Source of the DNA: a virus
Direction: 5' to 3' (one strand)
Virus record (IMG/VR): IMGVR_UViG_3300031629_000061
Location: 1 to 26,293 of that record
Length of the DNA stretch: 26,293 nucleotides
The notes under the pieces are model-generated. The model did no database searches, was not told the origin of the DNA, and saw only the letters and a program-made list of their open reading frames with translations. The translations under genes and the position numbers were made by a program. Shown here piece by piece: positions 15,638 through 21,803 of this stretch (position 1 is the stretch's first letter; every line of letters begins with the position of its first letter).

Positions 15638-17368
15638 CTAAGAGCATTCCTTCTGTCCAGTCTCAAAGTCAATATAACATGCCTGTGCTGCCTCCTCAGG
15701 TGCTGCCTTATCCTCAGCCTTAAGCTCCTCCTCTGGTTTATCGTTGAGGATACCAAAGCGTTTGCCACCTGAGTTGAACGTGGTACACCCCTTGCAGCCT
15801 TGCTCCCAAGCCTTAACGTAGATTGACTTAAAGTCCTCCCACGGCATCTCAGGTGAGCAGTTGATAGTCTTGCTTACTGCAGAGTCTACGTATTGCGAGC
15901 TTAACGCTAGTACAGCTAGGTGTTCATCAGCAGTACAGTCATTAGCTTTCTTACCTCGGACACCCCAAGTACGATAAGCATAATCCATTACTTCTTCCAC
16001 AATAGGCCCATTCTCGGTCTGAATAGTTCTATCGTAGCCATAACTAAACACAGGCTCAACACCACCGCTAACATTGTCTGCCGTGAGACTAATAGTGCCC
16101 GTAGGAGCAAAGCTAAGCAAATGGCTATTACGTATTCCATACTTCCTGATTCCTGCTCTAACTGTCTTTGGTAATGTCTTAATGAAATTACCTTTCAAAT
16201 ACTTATCAATCTCTAATGCTGGAAATGCACCCTTCTCTTTAGCTAAGGCTACTGAGGTGCGATATGTTTCATCACGAATAACCTTAAAGATGTCCTCTGC
16301 TACTTCTAGAAACTTAGGGCTACCATAAGAGAAGCCTAGTGCCTCTATAGCATTAGCTAAACCTGTGACACCCAACCCCATCCTACGCTTGTCTCTGCTC
16401 TCCTCAGCCTGCTTCTCAAGCGGAAACACAGTGTTATCATGTATGTTATCCATTGCTCTAGTCACTACAGGGATGTCCTGCATTAGCTGTGCAAAGTTAA
16501 ATGATCTGGTTCCTTCATCATCAAAGTCAATGTACTTCACTAGATTGTAGCTACCAAGCAAGCAGGCGCCATTAGGAGGCAAAGGCTGCTCACCGCATGG
16601 GTTAGTTGCTTCAATAGTCTCACAGTAGTATAGGTTATTCATCTCGTTAATACGATCAATAAACAAAACCCCAGGTTCTGCCCAGTCCCATGTGCTACGC
16701 ATGATCATCTCCCACAATGCTGGAGCAAAGATCTGCTTGTATACCCTTCCCTCGAACACTAGATCAAACATCTTCTTATCAATGACACAACGCATGAACT
16801 CATCAGTGATGCCTAAGGAGATATTAAAGGCTGTAAGCTCAGTTGAGTTTTGCTTAGCATGTATGAACTCTTCAATGTCTGGATGGTCTACACGCAGGAC
16901 ACCCATCTGTGCGCCCCTACGATGCCCTGCGCTGCTTACAGTCTTACACAGGCTGTCAAAGATACGCATGAAGCTAATAGGGCCACTAGCCTGTGATCCT
17001 AAGCTTACAATCAGGCTGCCCTTAGGACGCAATCGTGAGAAGTCGTAGCCTATGCCTCCACCCTTACGCATTGTCTTACCAGCTTCCTTGGCGCCATCCA
17101 TGATTGAGTTAAAGTCATCTTCTATAGGTGAGCTAACGAAACAATTGAATGCTGTGGTAGCCGTAGGTGACCCAATGGCTAACTGTGTACGACCGCCACC
17201 CATGAACCTTTGCTCCAGTAATATGTCACGTAGCTTATAGAAGTGTTCCTCACCATCCGCTAAGGTACTAGCAAATCTATTCTGTGCTTCCTTAAATGAC
17301 TCACCCTGCATACGATACTTAGTTGCATGTACCTCTTGGCTAAGGCGTGTCTGTGGGCCAGCGCTCAT
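15638..17368 (-). CDS. nrdJ: Class II (adenosylcobalamin-dependent) ribonucleotide reductase
   Basis: This enzyme reduces ribonucleotides to deoxyribonucleotides with a thiyl radical made from adenosylcobalamin, without a separate radical subunit; none is encoded nearby. Numbering from ATG 17368 (576 residues), C76 in AFNCFVSS and C269 are the redox pair, N256-P-C258-G-E260 holds the radical cysteine and catalytic Glu, and APTGTIS at 421-427 is the phosphate-binding loop. The tail cysteines C564 and C575 would be reduced by glutaredoxin or thioredoxin. The start at 17368 overlaps the upstream stop as ATGA, with GGAG seven bases before it; ATG 17395 would add nine residues. An N-terminal ATP cone is absent. 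Being last in the leftward operon, it ends close to the shared terminator. Need for host B12 uptake or synthesis is inferred. Confidence 0.93.
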   Translation of the reverse strand: MSAGPQTRLSQEVHATKYRMQGESFKEAQNRFASTLADGEEHFYKLRDILLEQRFMGGGRTQLAIGSPTATTAFNCFVSSPIEDDFNSIMDGAKEAGKTMRKGGGIGYDFSRLRPKGSLIVSLGSQASGPISFMRIFDSLCKTVSSAGHRRGAQMGVLRVDHPDIEEFIHAKQNSTELTAFNISLGITDEFMRCVIDKKMFDLVFEGRVYKQIFAPALWEMIMRSTWDWAEPGVLFIDRINEMNNLYYCETIEATNPCGEQPLPPNGACLLGSYNLVKYIDFDDEGTRSFNFAQLMQDIPVVTRAMDNIHDNTVFPLEKQAEESRDKRRMGLGVTGLANAIEALGFSYGSPKFLEVAEDIFKVIRDETYRTSVALAKEKGAFPALEIDKYLKGNFIKTLPKTVRAGIRKYGIRNSHLLSFAPTGTISLTADNVSGGVEPVFSYGYDRTIQTENGPIVEEVMDYAYRTWGVRGKKANDCTADEHLAVLALSSQYVDSAVSKTINCSPEMPWEDFKSIYVKAWEQGCKGCTTFNSGGKRFGILNDKPEEELKAEDKAAPEEAAQACYIDFETGQKECS

Positions 17369-17598
17369 AGCTCTACTCCATTCTCTAGCTTCCATATAAA
17401 GTAAGCATCCTCAAACATTAAGTCTCGCATAATAACTTCAATGGCAATGATAGAGCGTGTAAGGTCTACCACCTCAGAGGCATCTAGATAAGGCTCCATA
17501 TCATTGGAGATAAGTTCTGACTTAAGCTCATGATGCAGTTGATCTAAGTGAGTTACTGTGATTTGTTCCATCTGGCAAGGCTTTAGATTCAGTTTCAT
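17365..17598 (-). CDS. Small acidic hypothetical protein before nrdJ
   Basis: The gene encodes 77 residues starting MKLNLKPCQMEQ. The sequence is acidic and helical (HLDQLHHELKSELI; DASEVVDLTRSIIAIEVIMRDLM), ending with aromatic residues (AYFIWKLENGVEL). GAGAGA lies upstream of ATG 17598. The ATG of nrdJ overlaps its stop, so the two are likely translated together. The first 71 bases overlap the 3' end of the gene at 17528-17743 in another frame. No known domain was recognised, and a link to nucleotide metabolism is suggested only by position. Confidence 0.7.
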   Translation of the reverse strand: MKLNLKPCQMEQITVTHLDQLHHELKSELISNDMEPYLDASEVVDLTRSIIAIEVIMRDLMFEDAYFIWKLENGVEL

Positions 17599-17743
17599 AT
17601 ATATTCTCTCTATCTTGTTTAATTAGTTTTTTGTTGTGCTTGTGCATCTTACTGCCTAAACAATAATCACAAGAGCCATTGTTACTACAGCTCCTATCCA
17701 CTGCTTTAGCGCCTGTCTTTGGTTTCCTCTTTGTTCTGCTCAT
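17528..17743 (-). CDS. Small basic protein with Cys cluster
   Basis: The start is ATG 17743, eight bases after a perfect AAGGAG (17752-17757); a GTG at 17752 would add three residues but sits inside that site. The product has 71 residues starting MSRTKRKPKTGAKAVDRSC. It has four cysteines in CSNNGSCDYC (residues 19, 25, 28 and nearby), a possible metal site, followed by a Lys/His-rich segment (KMHKHNKKLIKQ). Small proteins with a KTGAKAV..SC..GSC..C pattern are found in the early regions of several T7-like and Vibrio phages; their function is unknown to me. A nucleic-acid-binding or host-takeover role is speculation. Confidence 0.65.
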   Translation of the reverse strand: MSRTKRKPKTGAKAVDRSCSNNGSCDYCLGSKMHKHNKKLIKQDRENIYETESKALPDGTNHSNSLRSTAS

Positions 17744-17999
17744 CCATCCCACTCCTTAGTGCACCTATGACACCAAAGTGAAACAGTGCGTTAGCTTCTT
17801 CAGGTGACAAATATATCTCTATCGGTGATTTACTGAACTCATTGACTGATAGATGCACCAACCCATCGTTTATCCTCATCTGCTCAATCACATAATCTAA
17901 CCCAGACTTTATGAAAGACTTTACCTGCTTAGGTTCTACATCCATAGTCATTATGGCTGAACCATCTGTCTGATCTAGTATTTCTATTGCTTCACTCAT
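17706..17999 (-). CDS. Small hypothetical protein
   Basis: Start ATG 17999 (MSEAIEILDQTDG), 97 residues; the longer frame opens with TTG at 18020 and overlaps the previous gene further. GGAG and AGAGAG lie just upstream. The sequence is mixed alpha/beta with an acidic middle (DGLVHLSVNEFSKSPIEIYLSPEEANALFHF) and a charged C-terminus (DEQNKEETKDRR). No domain was recognised. It overlaps the genes on both sides by a few to some tens of bases, as is usual in this operon. Confidence 0.65.
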   Translation of the reverse strand: MSEAIEILDQTDGSAIMTMDVEPKQVKSFIKSGLDYVIEQMRINDGLVHLSVNEFSKSPIEIYLSPEEANALFHFGVIGALRSGMDEQNKEETKDRR

Positions 18000-18375
18000 G
18001 CTCTCTATACTCCAGCTCAATTTCCATTAGACTTCTAACCTGTGGATACATATTCTTCTGTGTATCCAGTACAGCCTCAAGATGTTCAGTCTCCATATCA
18101 GCAATAGCTATGTGAGACAGAGGTTGATCTCCTGCTTTACCATAGGTTCCCCAAGTTACAAACTCCCTTGCAATACTGTGTAAGACATCTTCAGTAAGGC
18201 TTAGGTCAGTAGCAGGTGCATTCTTATTGACAGTACGCCTAATATAATCCAACCCACCATCGACTACATACACCCAGCCATTAGCATCCTCATATTCCTT
18301 GTAGTCATGCCTATGCCGTGACTCTAATATGGTTCCGTCTGGTGTCTGTATGGCATTGCGTAATAGTCTACTCAT
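17992..18375 (-). CDS. Conserved hypothetical phage protein (RNAIQTPDGT type)
   Basis: The start is ATG 18375 (MSRLLRNAIQTPDGTILESR), with AGGAG seven bases upstream; ATG 18390 would give 132 residues but has no ribosome site. The 127-residue product contains LLRNAIQTPDGT.LESRHRHDY, VVDGGLDYIRR and WGTYGKAGDQPLSHIAIADM, landmarks that I recognise from a family found in early regions of lytic phages of Vibrio and related bacteria. The family's function is unknown to me. The alternating His/Arg and Gly-Asp motifs do not match a known catalytic pattern. It overlaps the upstream gene by eight bases. Confidence 0.75.
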   Translation of the reverse strand: MSRLLRNAIQTPDGTILESRHRHDYKEYEDANGWVYVVDGGLDYIRRTVNKNAPATDLSLTEDVLHSIAREFVTWGTYGKAGDQPLSHIAIADMETEHLEAVLDTQKNMYPQVRSLMEIELEYREHE

Positions 18376-18580
18376 CCTCAATCTCCTCATTAAGTTCAGC
18401 TAACTTGTTACCTAGCTCAAGTAACATCCAACTAGGCCATGCACAAAAACCTCCAGCATTGAAATAAATAACATACCCTGCATCAGTCTCACGTACTATC
18501 TCTGCTAATAGTGGGGTATTCTTTGCTGTTACAAAGAGGTCGGTTGTACCTTCTTGTGTTATGTATTGTAGTGAGTTCAT
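18368..18580 (-). CDS. Small hypothetical protein
   Basis: This 70-residue protein begins MNSLQYITQEGTTDLFV. Beta strands seem likely in the first half (TAKNTPLLAEIVRETDAGYVIYF), followed by an aromatic turn (GGFCAWPSWM) and an acidic helical tail (LLELGNKLAELNEEIEDE). The ribosome site is weak (GGGG in the previous gene's end). No family was recognised. The stop overlaps the start of the next gene. Confidence 0.6.
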   Translation of the reverse strand: MNSLQYITQEGTTDLFVTAKNTPLLAEIVRETDAGYVIYFNAGGFCAWPSWMLLELGNKLAELNEEIEDE

Positions 18581-18584
18581 CTTA

Positions 18585-18746
18585 CTAACCCCACGTTATG
18601 TATAGGTTTAACACTAGAGCAAGTGACATGATATTTAATAAGTTATGGATCATATTTGCCCTCTTTAGTATCTCAACATGCTTCTTTAATTCCATAACAT
18701 TACCATGTGTAATACGTAGGGCAGATTCTAGCTCATCGTTACTCAT
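18585..18746 (-). CDS. Small protein with one C-terminal membrane segment
   Basis: The start is ATG 18746 (MSNDELESALRITHGN), seven bases after AAGGAG; the longer frame from 18794 lies inside the previous gene. The product has 53 residues. Residues 1-33 are a charged helix (ELKKHVEILKRANM) and residues 34-53 are hydrophobic (LLNIMSLALVLNLYITW), consistent with a single membrane helix at the very end. Early small membrane proteins of lytic phages often act on host envelope or superinfection, but no such role can be read here. It overlaps the upstream gene by eight bases. Confidence 0.65.
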   Translation of the reverse strand: MSNDELESALRITHGNVMELKKHVEILKRANMIHNLLNIMSLALVLNLYITWG

Positions 18747-19023
18747 CTTCACTCTCCTTATGCCATTCCTCGTAAGGTACAAATCTAAAACCATCAGAAC
18801 AATTAATCATTACACATTTACCCATACCAAACAGAGCTTCCTGCATTAGGTTGAGTTCATCAGACATAGAAGCTGTTGCATCTTTCATTAGCATCTCTTG
18901 TGTATATGCCTCATCCTCTGTATACCTAGCTCGACTACATCCCATACCAAAGCCTTGCTCGTCCTTATGTACACCATTGACTACAGGGATACCACGTTGA
19001 CATCCGTCACATTGGTTATTCAT
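18739..19023 (-). CDS. Small protein with N-terminal CxxC motif
   Basis: This 94-residue protein is the first gene after the 19024-19238 control region. It starts MNNQCDGCQRGIPVVNGVH, where C5-x-x-C8 and the later C29 (GMGCSRARY) could form a metal site or be redox-active. Such C.GCQRG.PV..G starts occur in small early proteins of lytic phages. The remainder is helical and acidic (DEAYTQEMLMKDATASMSDELN), with a C-terminal FVPYEEWHKESEDE. GGAG lies eight bases upstream of ATG. Function unknown. Confidence 0.7.
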   Translation of the reverse strand: MNNQCDGCQRGIPVVNGVHKDEQGFGMGCSRARYTEDEAYTQEMLMKDATASMSDELNLMQEALFGMGKCVMINCSDGFRFVPYEEWHKESEDE

Positions 19024-19238
19024 TGTTCAATCTCCAGTGTACAAATTGCTTTACAGATGTTACTTAAACCGCTTTAGTGTAGCCTATAGTGTACAATGTA
19101 AACCTTGAGCTACACTTTAACGCGCTATTTAGTGTACAATGTACACATTTTTATGCACTTTAGTGATCTAGCTTTGACTATAATACTGTACAAATGAGCT
19201 GTTTAAGGCTGTTTTGACTAATATTATGAGCAAACATC
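19024..19238. promoter_or_regulatory. Non-coding control region with repeated GTGTACA palindromes
   Basis: This 215-base gap is the largest non-coding stretch inside the leftward operon and is AT-rich. AGTGTACAA occurs at 19036, 19088 and 19131. The third copy is a perfect palindrome, GTGTACAATGTACAC (19132-19146), and the second is the same with one mismatch (19089-19103), 43 bases apart. AGTGTAGC (19076-19083) pairs with GCTACACT (19109-19116) around the second copy. TTTGACTA is repeated at 19173 and 19213. It probably controls transcription of the small genes and nrdJ, but I could not find a convincing -35/-10 pair on the minus strand. Confidence 0.6.
19132..19146. repeat. Perfect 15-bp palindrome, operator-like
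   Basis: GTGTACA, a central A, then TGTACAC: seven-base arms with one central base. A one-mismatch copy starts 43 bases to the left (19089-19103), about four helical turns away, so a dimeric protein could bind both on the same DNA face. Confidence 0.7.
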
Positions 19239-19343
19239 TCAAGTATCTTCCCAAAATGTTCCACGCTTGTACAACTGCATTGCTGTATTCATGTCACAGT
19301 CAAAGCCGCTCATGATCTGCTCTAAGTGCTCTATGATTGCCAT
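19239..19343 (-). CDS. Very small protein translated with the glutaredoxin
   Basis: Start ATG 19343 lies inside the last codons of the glutaredoxin gene and stop TGA is at 19239-19241, giving 34 residues: MAIIEHLEQIMSGFDCDMN, then a TAMQLYKRGTFWEDT end. AGGAG lies 11 bases upstream, so reinitiation after glutaredoxin is likely. The sequence has normal amino acid content (helix then aromatic end) and fills the space up to the control region, which supports a real gene. No function is recognised. Confidence 0.5.
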   Translation of the reverse strand: MAIIEHLEQIMSGFDCDMNTAMQLYKRGTFWEDT

Positions 19344-19594
19344 GTGTTAAAGAACTCCTCTAGGTAAGCATCACTAGCCACATTGCCTACCATAGTATCC
19401 ATCATGACACCATTGTTATTATACGCAGCCAGCACTGGTATACTTCGCAACCCTAGAGCCTTAAGCTCCATAAGCATATCAGAGTCACCTACGTCACACT
19501 CCTCATAAGTGCTTAGCTCTAACTTAGCTAACCTACGCTTGAGTGAACTACATGCTGGACACGAGTCACCTGTGTATAGCTTAATGTTCATCAT
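19331..19594 (-). CDS. Glutaredoxin
   Basis: This 87-residue protein has the thioredoxin-fold layout of short phage glutaredoxins. It begins MMNIKLYTGDSCPACSSLK, with the redox pair C12-P-A-C15 after the first strand. IPVL near residue 53 carries the cis-proline, and VGNVASDAYLEEFF matches the final helix. Its length is close to that of other small viral glutaredoxins. It likely returns electrons to the class II ribonucleotide reductase at 15638-17368, whose tail has two cysteines. The start overlaps the stop of the small gene upstream (ATGA), and AGGAGA precedes it. Confidence 0.9.
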   Translation of the reverse strand: MMNIKLYTGDSCPACSSLKRRLAKLELSTYEECDVGDSDMLMELKALGLRSIPVLAAYNNNGVMMDTMVGNVASDAYLEEFFNTWQS

Positions 19595-19761
19595 GTCTTT
19601 AGTTCTCCTATTATCTTATTAAGTCTAGCTACCTCAGCCCTTAGCTCATATACTTCTTTGGGTGTCCAGTCCACGCCTACACAGGCACACTCATCAGCAT
19701 TCCAAGCACCATCAAGACACCCCATACCTTCCACATAATCCTCTAGTTCTTCAGGTGTCAT
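19591..19761 (-). CDS. Small acidic protein between endolysin and glutaredoxin
   Basis: This gene has 56 residues starting MTPEELEDYVEGMGC and ends at TGA 19591-19593, which overlaps the glutaredoxin ATG. Three consecutive ATG codons (19767, 19764, 19761) precede it; the third has GGGAG at eight bases and is preferred. Cysteines at about 15, 25 and 27 (GCLDGAW, DECACVGV) are followed by an amphipathic helix (TPKEVYELRAEVARLNKI). The reading frame is complete and coupled on both sides, which supports a real gene. Function unknown; the Cys-rich part might bind metal. Confidence 0.6.
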   Translation of the reverse strand: MTPEELEDYVEGMGCLDGAWNADECACVGVDWTPKEVYELRAEVARLNKIIGELKT

Positions 19762-20182
19762 CATCATAGCTCCCAGACCTTATCATCTCTGCTAACTCAA
19801 TGGCTCTATTGCCTACCTGATCAGCCCATCGTGAGTTAAGGAACTCATAGGCTGCAGTATCGTAGTCCTCAGCATCCATAGCCGCTAGAGCCTTCTTAAA
19901 CTTTAGAAGTCTAGGCAGACCTAAGTTGAAACATATATCAACCATAGCATCTCCCCTAGCTTCACCAAGATCATCAAACCAGTCAAAGGTGTTGTACAGT
20001 TCAAGCTCAACCCTGCTAATGTCATTACTAAGCAGATATTTAATTTCTGTATCAGACAGTCCCATGCCTCCATTAACGTCTATATTACGTCCCACACCTA
20101 TAGTAACCTTACCCACAGTGTCCACATACGCATGAGTCTCCACACCCTCATGTCGCCTTAGCATCTCGCTTAGCTTATTCAT
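19751..20182 (-). CDS. Endolysin, T4 lysozyme family (GH24)
   Basis: This enzyme cleaves the glycan strands of peptidoglycan at lysis. Taken from ATG 20182 (MNKLSEMLRRHEG), it has 143 residues. The catalytic triad is E12 (HEG), D21 (YVD) and T27 (VTIGVGRNID), almost the same spacing as E11, D20 and T26 of T4 lysozyme. A C-terminal FLNSRWADQVGNRA matches the family. No signal peptide or SAR anchor is seen, so it needs the holin at 5244-5654 on the other strand. ATG 20197 would add five residues, but no ribosome site supports either start strongly. The stop overlaps the next small gene. Confidence 0.92.
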   Translation of the reverse strand: MNKLSEMLRRHEGVETHAYVDTVGKVTIGVGRNIDVNGGMGLSDTEIKYLLSNDISRVELELYNTFDWFDDLGEARGDAMVDICFNLGLPRLLKFKKALAAMDAEDYDTAAYEFLNSRWADQVGNRAIELAEMIRSGSYDDDT

Positions 20183-20183
20183 A

Positions 20184-20498
20184 TCACTTATTCCCATCTA
20201 TTGGTTTCGTAGGGCTAAATGTTGGCTCTAAACGATCATTATATAGTTCTTCAGAAATAGCAGATCTATCATAAAACTCTAACTGCAACTGTAGGCAGTG
20301 TATAGCTTTCTCTAGGTCAACCCTATCCGTACCTTTGTCTCTAGTGAGATACTTATCTACCTTGGTATAGATGGAGTGCTTGACACCTTCGTAACCATAC
20401 TGTATATAAGTCTTCTCAAGAGGCTGCTGCTTCATGTTAGTATAGTGGTCTCCTGCTACTTGCGTCTTAAGTGCGCTGTGTGTGTCTGCATTAATCAT
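20184..20498 (-). CDS. DUF3310 protein, often annotated nucleotide kinase-like
   Basis: The protein has 104 residues. The segment VAGDHYTNMKQQPLEKTYIQYG and the following HSIYTKVDKYLTRDKG / DLEKAIHCLQLQLEF are the hallmarks of the DUF3310 family, which is frequent in lytic phages and includes the C-terminal part of T7 gp1.7, a nucleotide kinase. Whether this short version is catalytic is not certain, as no Walker motif is present. GGAGG lies nine bases before ATG 20498. It is translated in the early operon beside DNA-breakdown genes, which fits a role in nucleotide supply. Confidence 0.85.
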   Translation of the reverse strand: MINADTHSALKTQVAGDHYTNMKQQPLEKTYIQYGYEGVKHSIYTKVDKYLTRDKGTDRVDLEKAIHCLQLQLEFYDRSAISEELYNDRLEPTFSPTKPIDGNK

Positions 20499-20661
20499 CT
20501 TTGGTGTCCTCCTCTTCTTGGAATAGGTTGAGATTTTTCATGATCATGTCCTCATACCTATCCACTAGAGACTCACTGGTAATCCCGAGCAACTCACATA
20601 AGAAGTCCACATCATAGTTATTTAGTATTTGTTCTCTAATCTCTTCAAAGGTACTACTCAT
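20491..20661 (-). CDS. Small acidic protein between endonuclease I and DUF3310
   Basis: The gene encodes 56 residues from ATG 20661 to TAA 20491-20493, beginning MSSTFEEIREQILNNYDVDF and continuing LCELLGITSESLVDRYEDMI. AAGGAG is seven bases upstream, and both ends overlap the neighbouring genes by eight bases. The FEEIR...NNYDVD..CELLGI.SE.L pattern resembles small early proteins of vibriophages that I have seen annotated only as hypothetical. The helical form suggests a DNA- or protein-binding adaptor, but that is not shown. Confidence 0.65.
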   Translation of the reverse strand: MSSTFEEIREQILNNYDVDFLCELLGITSESLVDRYEDMIMKNLNLFQEEEDTKDD

Positions 20662-21055
20662 TAGCTCTCTCCTTGCCTAAGGCTGGTAATGTGGCTAGAT
20701 GCTCTAGCAGCTCAGGTATAGACTTCATAGTAAAGTGTGCTAGGTTCTCCTTCTCACACCACTGTGCCAGATTCATCTTAGATCCCTTACGTAGACGCTT
20801 ACGTGAATCAGTAAACACAAAGATAAGTGGCCTGTTGATCTCATCACGTATAGCCTTATACTTTTGTGTATCCCCAACTCTGAAGAATCCCTTTGTTTCA
20901 ATCATAGCTCCTGTACGTTGACATATGAAGTCTGGTACGTACTTCTTGCGTATTATGTAAGGAATCCTTGCAGGTTCATAAGCAAAGTCTTTGGTGCCTA
21001 CTGCTGCACTAAAGGCACTCTCTAGACCTGAGCGAAACTTAGGCTTGGGTGTCAT
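20654..21055 (-). CDS. Endonuclease I (T7 gp3-like Holliday junction resolvase)
   Basis: The protein has 133 residues (T7 gp3 has 149). The active site is visible: E12 in FRSGLE, D42 in YVPDF, and E53-x-K55 in MIETKGFF, equivalent to E20, D55, E65 and K67 of T7 endonuclease I. The motif RPLIFVFTDSRKRLRKGSKM and AQWCEKEN in the second half also match the family. It would cut branched DNA and help degrade host DNA and resolve replication concatemers. AGGAG lies seven bases before ATG 21055, and its start overlaps the end of the exonuclease gene. Confidence 0.92.
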   Translation of the reverse strand: MTPKPKFRSGLESAFSAAVGTKDFAYEPARIPYIIRKKYVPDFICQRTGAMIETKGFFRVGDTQKYKAIRDEINRPLIFVFTDSRKRLRKGSKMNLAQWCEKENLAHFTMKSIPELLEHLATLPALGKERANE

Positions 21056-21803
21056 TAAGTAACTCCTGCTCTATAGTCAACTGATGGAAACTATTCCAGT
21101 TGCGACGCATGTAGATCAAATTCCAACATACCTCAAGCTTAGACTCCCAATCCTCTGGATGATGCTCTTGCCACACCTCCTGCACCTTGGCTATCATATC
21201 AGCCTTAGGCACATCAGCAAGTAGCTTCTGTGCTGTCTTAGGGCCAATGCCACGTAAGCCTTGTATGTTGTCCGTAGAGTCCCCAGTGAGCATCTGTAGG
21301 CACATCTTGTACCACCCTTCATCAGCATCAATATAGTAAAGAGTTTCTTTGGTGAAGTTGTAATGCCAACCTTCTACCATGTCAATGTCTTTATCTATAT
21401 GTGCTATAACAAAGTTAACACCAGCATCCAAAGCTTCCTGTGCCCATATGGATACCACATCATCAGCCTCACAGTTGTCTGACTGGAAGTGACCAAGCCC
21501 ATAGGCATACTCGTTGAGGTCTTTACGTCTTTCGATGAGTGCCTCGTCCACTGGCTTAGCACTTCGGCTACCTTTGTAGTCCTCAGCAATATCATAGCGG
21601 AAGTTACCAACACCCTTGAGTGCTACCTTAACCTCTGTAGCTACTGTAGCCCACTCAATGTCCTCTATTGCTTTGTCGTAGTACTCAGTGGCTTTGGACA
21701 AGCTAATGTCAGTCTTAAGTGCTATACGATATATTAGGCTGTCAGCATCAACAAAGCATATGTCAAAGGGCCTGCCTTTGTTGTTCTTCTCTTGCTTACC
21801 CAT
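21039..21803 (-). CDS. 5'-3' exonuclease of the FEN family (T7 gp6-like role)
   Basis: The protein has 254 residues. Metal-binding acids are seen at D19 and D21 (FVDADSLIYR), E112, D114, D115 (DNCEADDVV), D137, D139, D141 (HIDKDIDM) and D175, D178 (LTGDSTDNIQGL). A helix-hairpin-helix follows (GLRGIGPKTAQKLL, about 182-195). This is the complete FEN nuclease core. It would degrade host DNA and remove RNA primers during replication. AGGAG is six bases before ATG 21803. It corresponds to T7 gp6 in gene order (after the polymerase), except that a GIY-YIG-like gene has come in between. Confidence 0.92.
   Translation of the reverse strand: MGKQEKNNKGRPFDICFVDADSLIYRIALKTDISLSKATEYYDKAIEDIEWATVATEVKVALKGVGNFRYDIAEDYKGSRSAKPVDEALIERRKDLNEYAYGLGHFQSDNCEADDVVSIWAQEALDAGVNFVIAHIDKDIDMVEGWHYNFTKETLYYIDADEGWYKMCLQMLTGDSTDNIQGLRGIGPKTAQKLLADVPKADMIAKVQEVWQEHHPEDWESKLEVCWNLIYMRRNWNSFHQLTIEQELLNDTQA

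Noticed and set aside
17369-17395. Longer start for the ribonucleotide reductase
   Set aside because: ATG 17368 forms an ATGA overlap with the previous gene and has GGAG at seven bases; the longer form has nothing comparable.
17744-17752. GTG start for the Cys-cluster protein
   Set aside because: It begins in the AAGGAG site that serves ATG 17743 eight bases downstream.
19174-19219. Plus-strand TTGACT boxes as promoters
   Set aside because: No -10 element follows either box at 16-18 bases, and a plus-strand promoter here would run antisense to the minus-strand genes.
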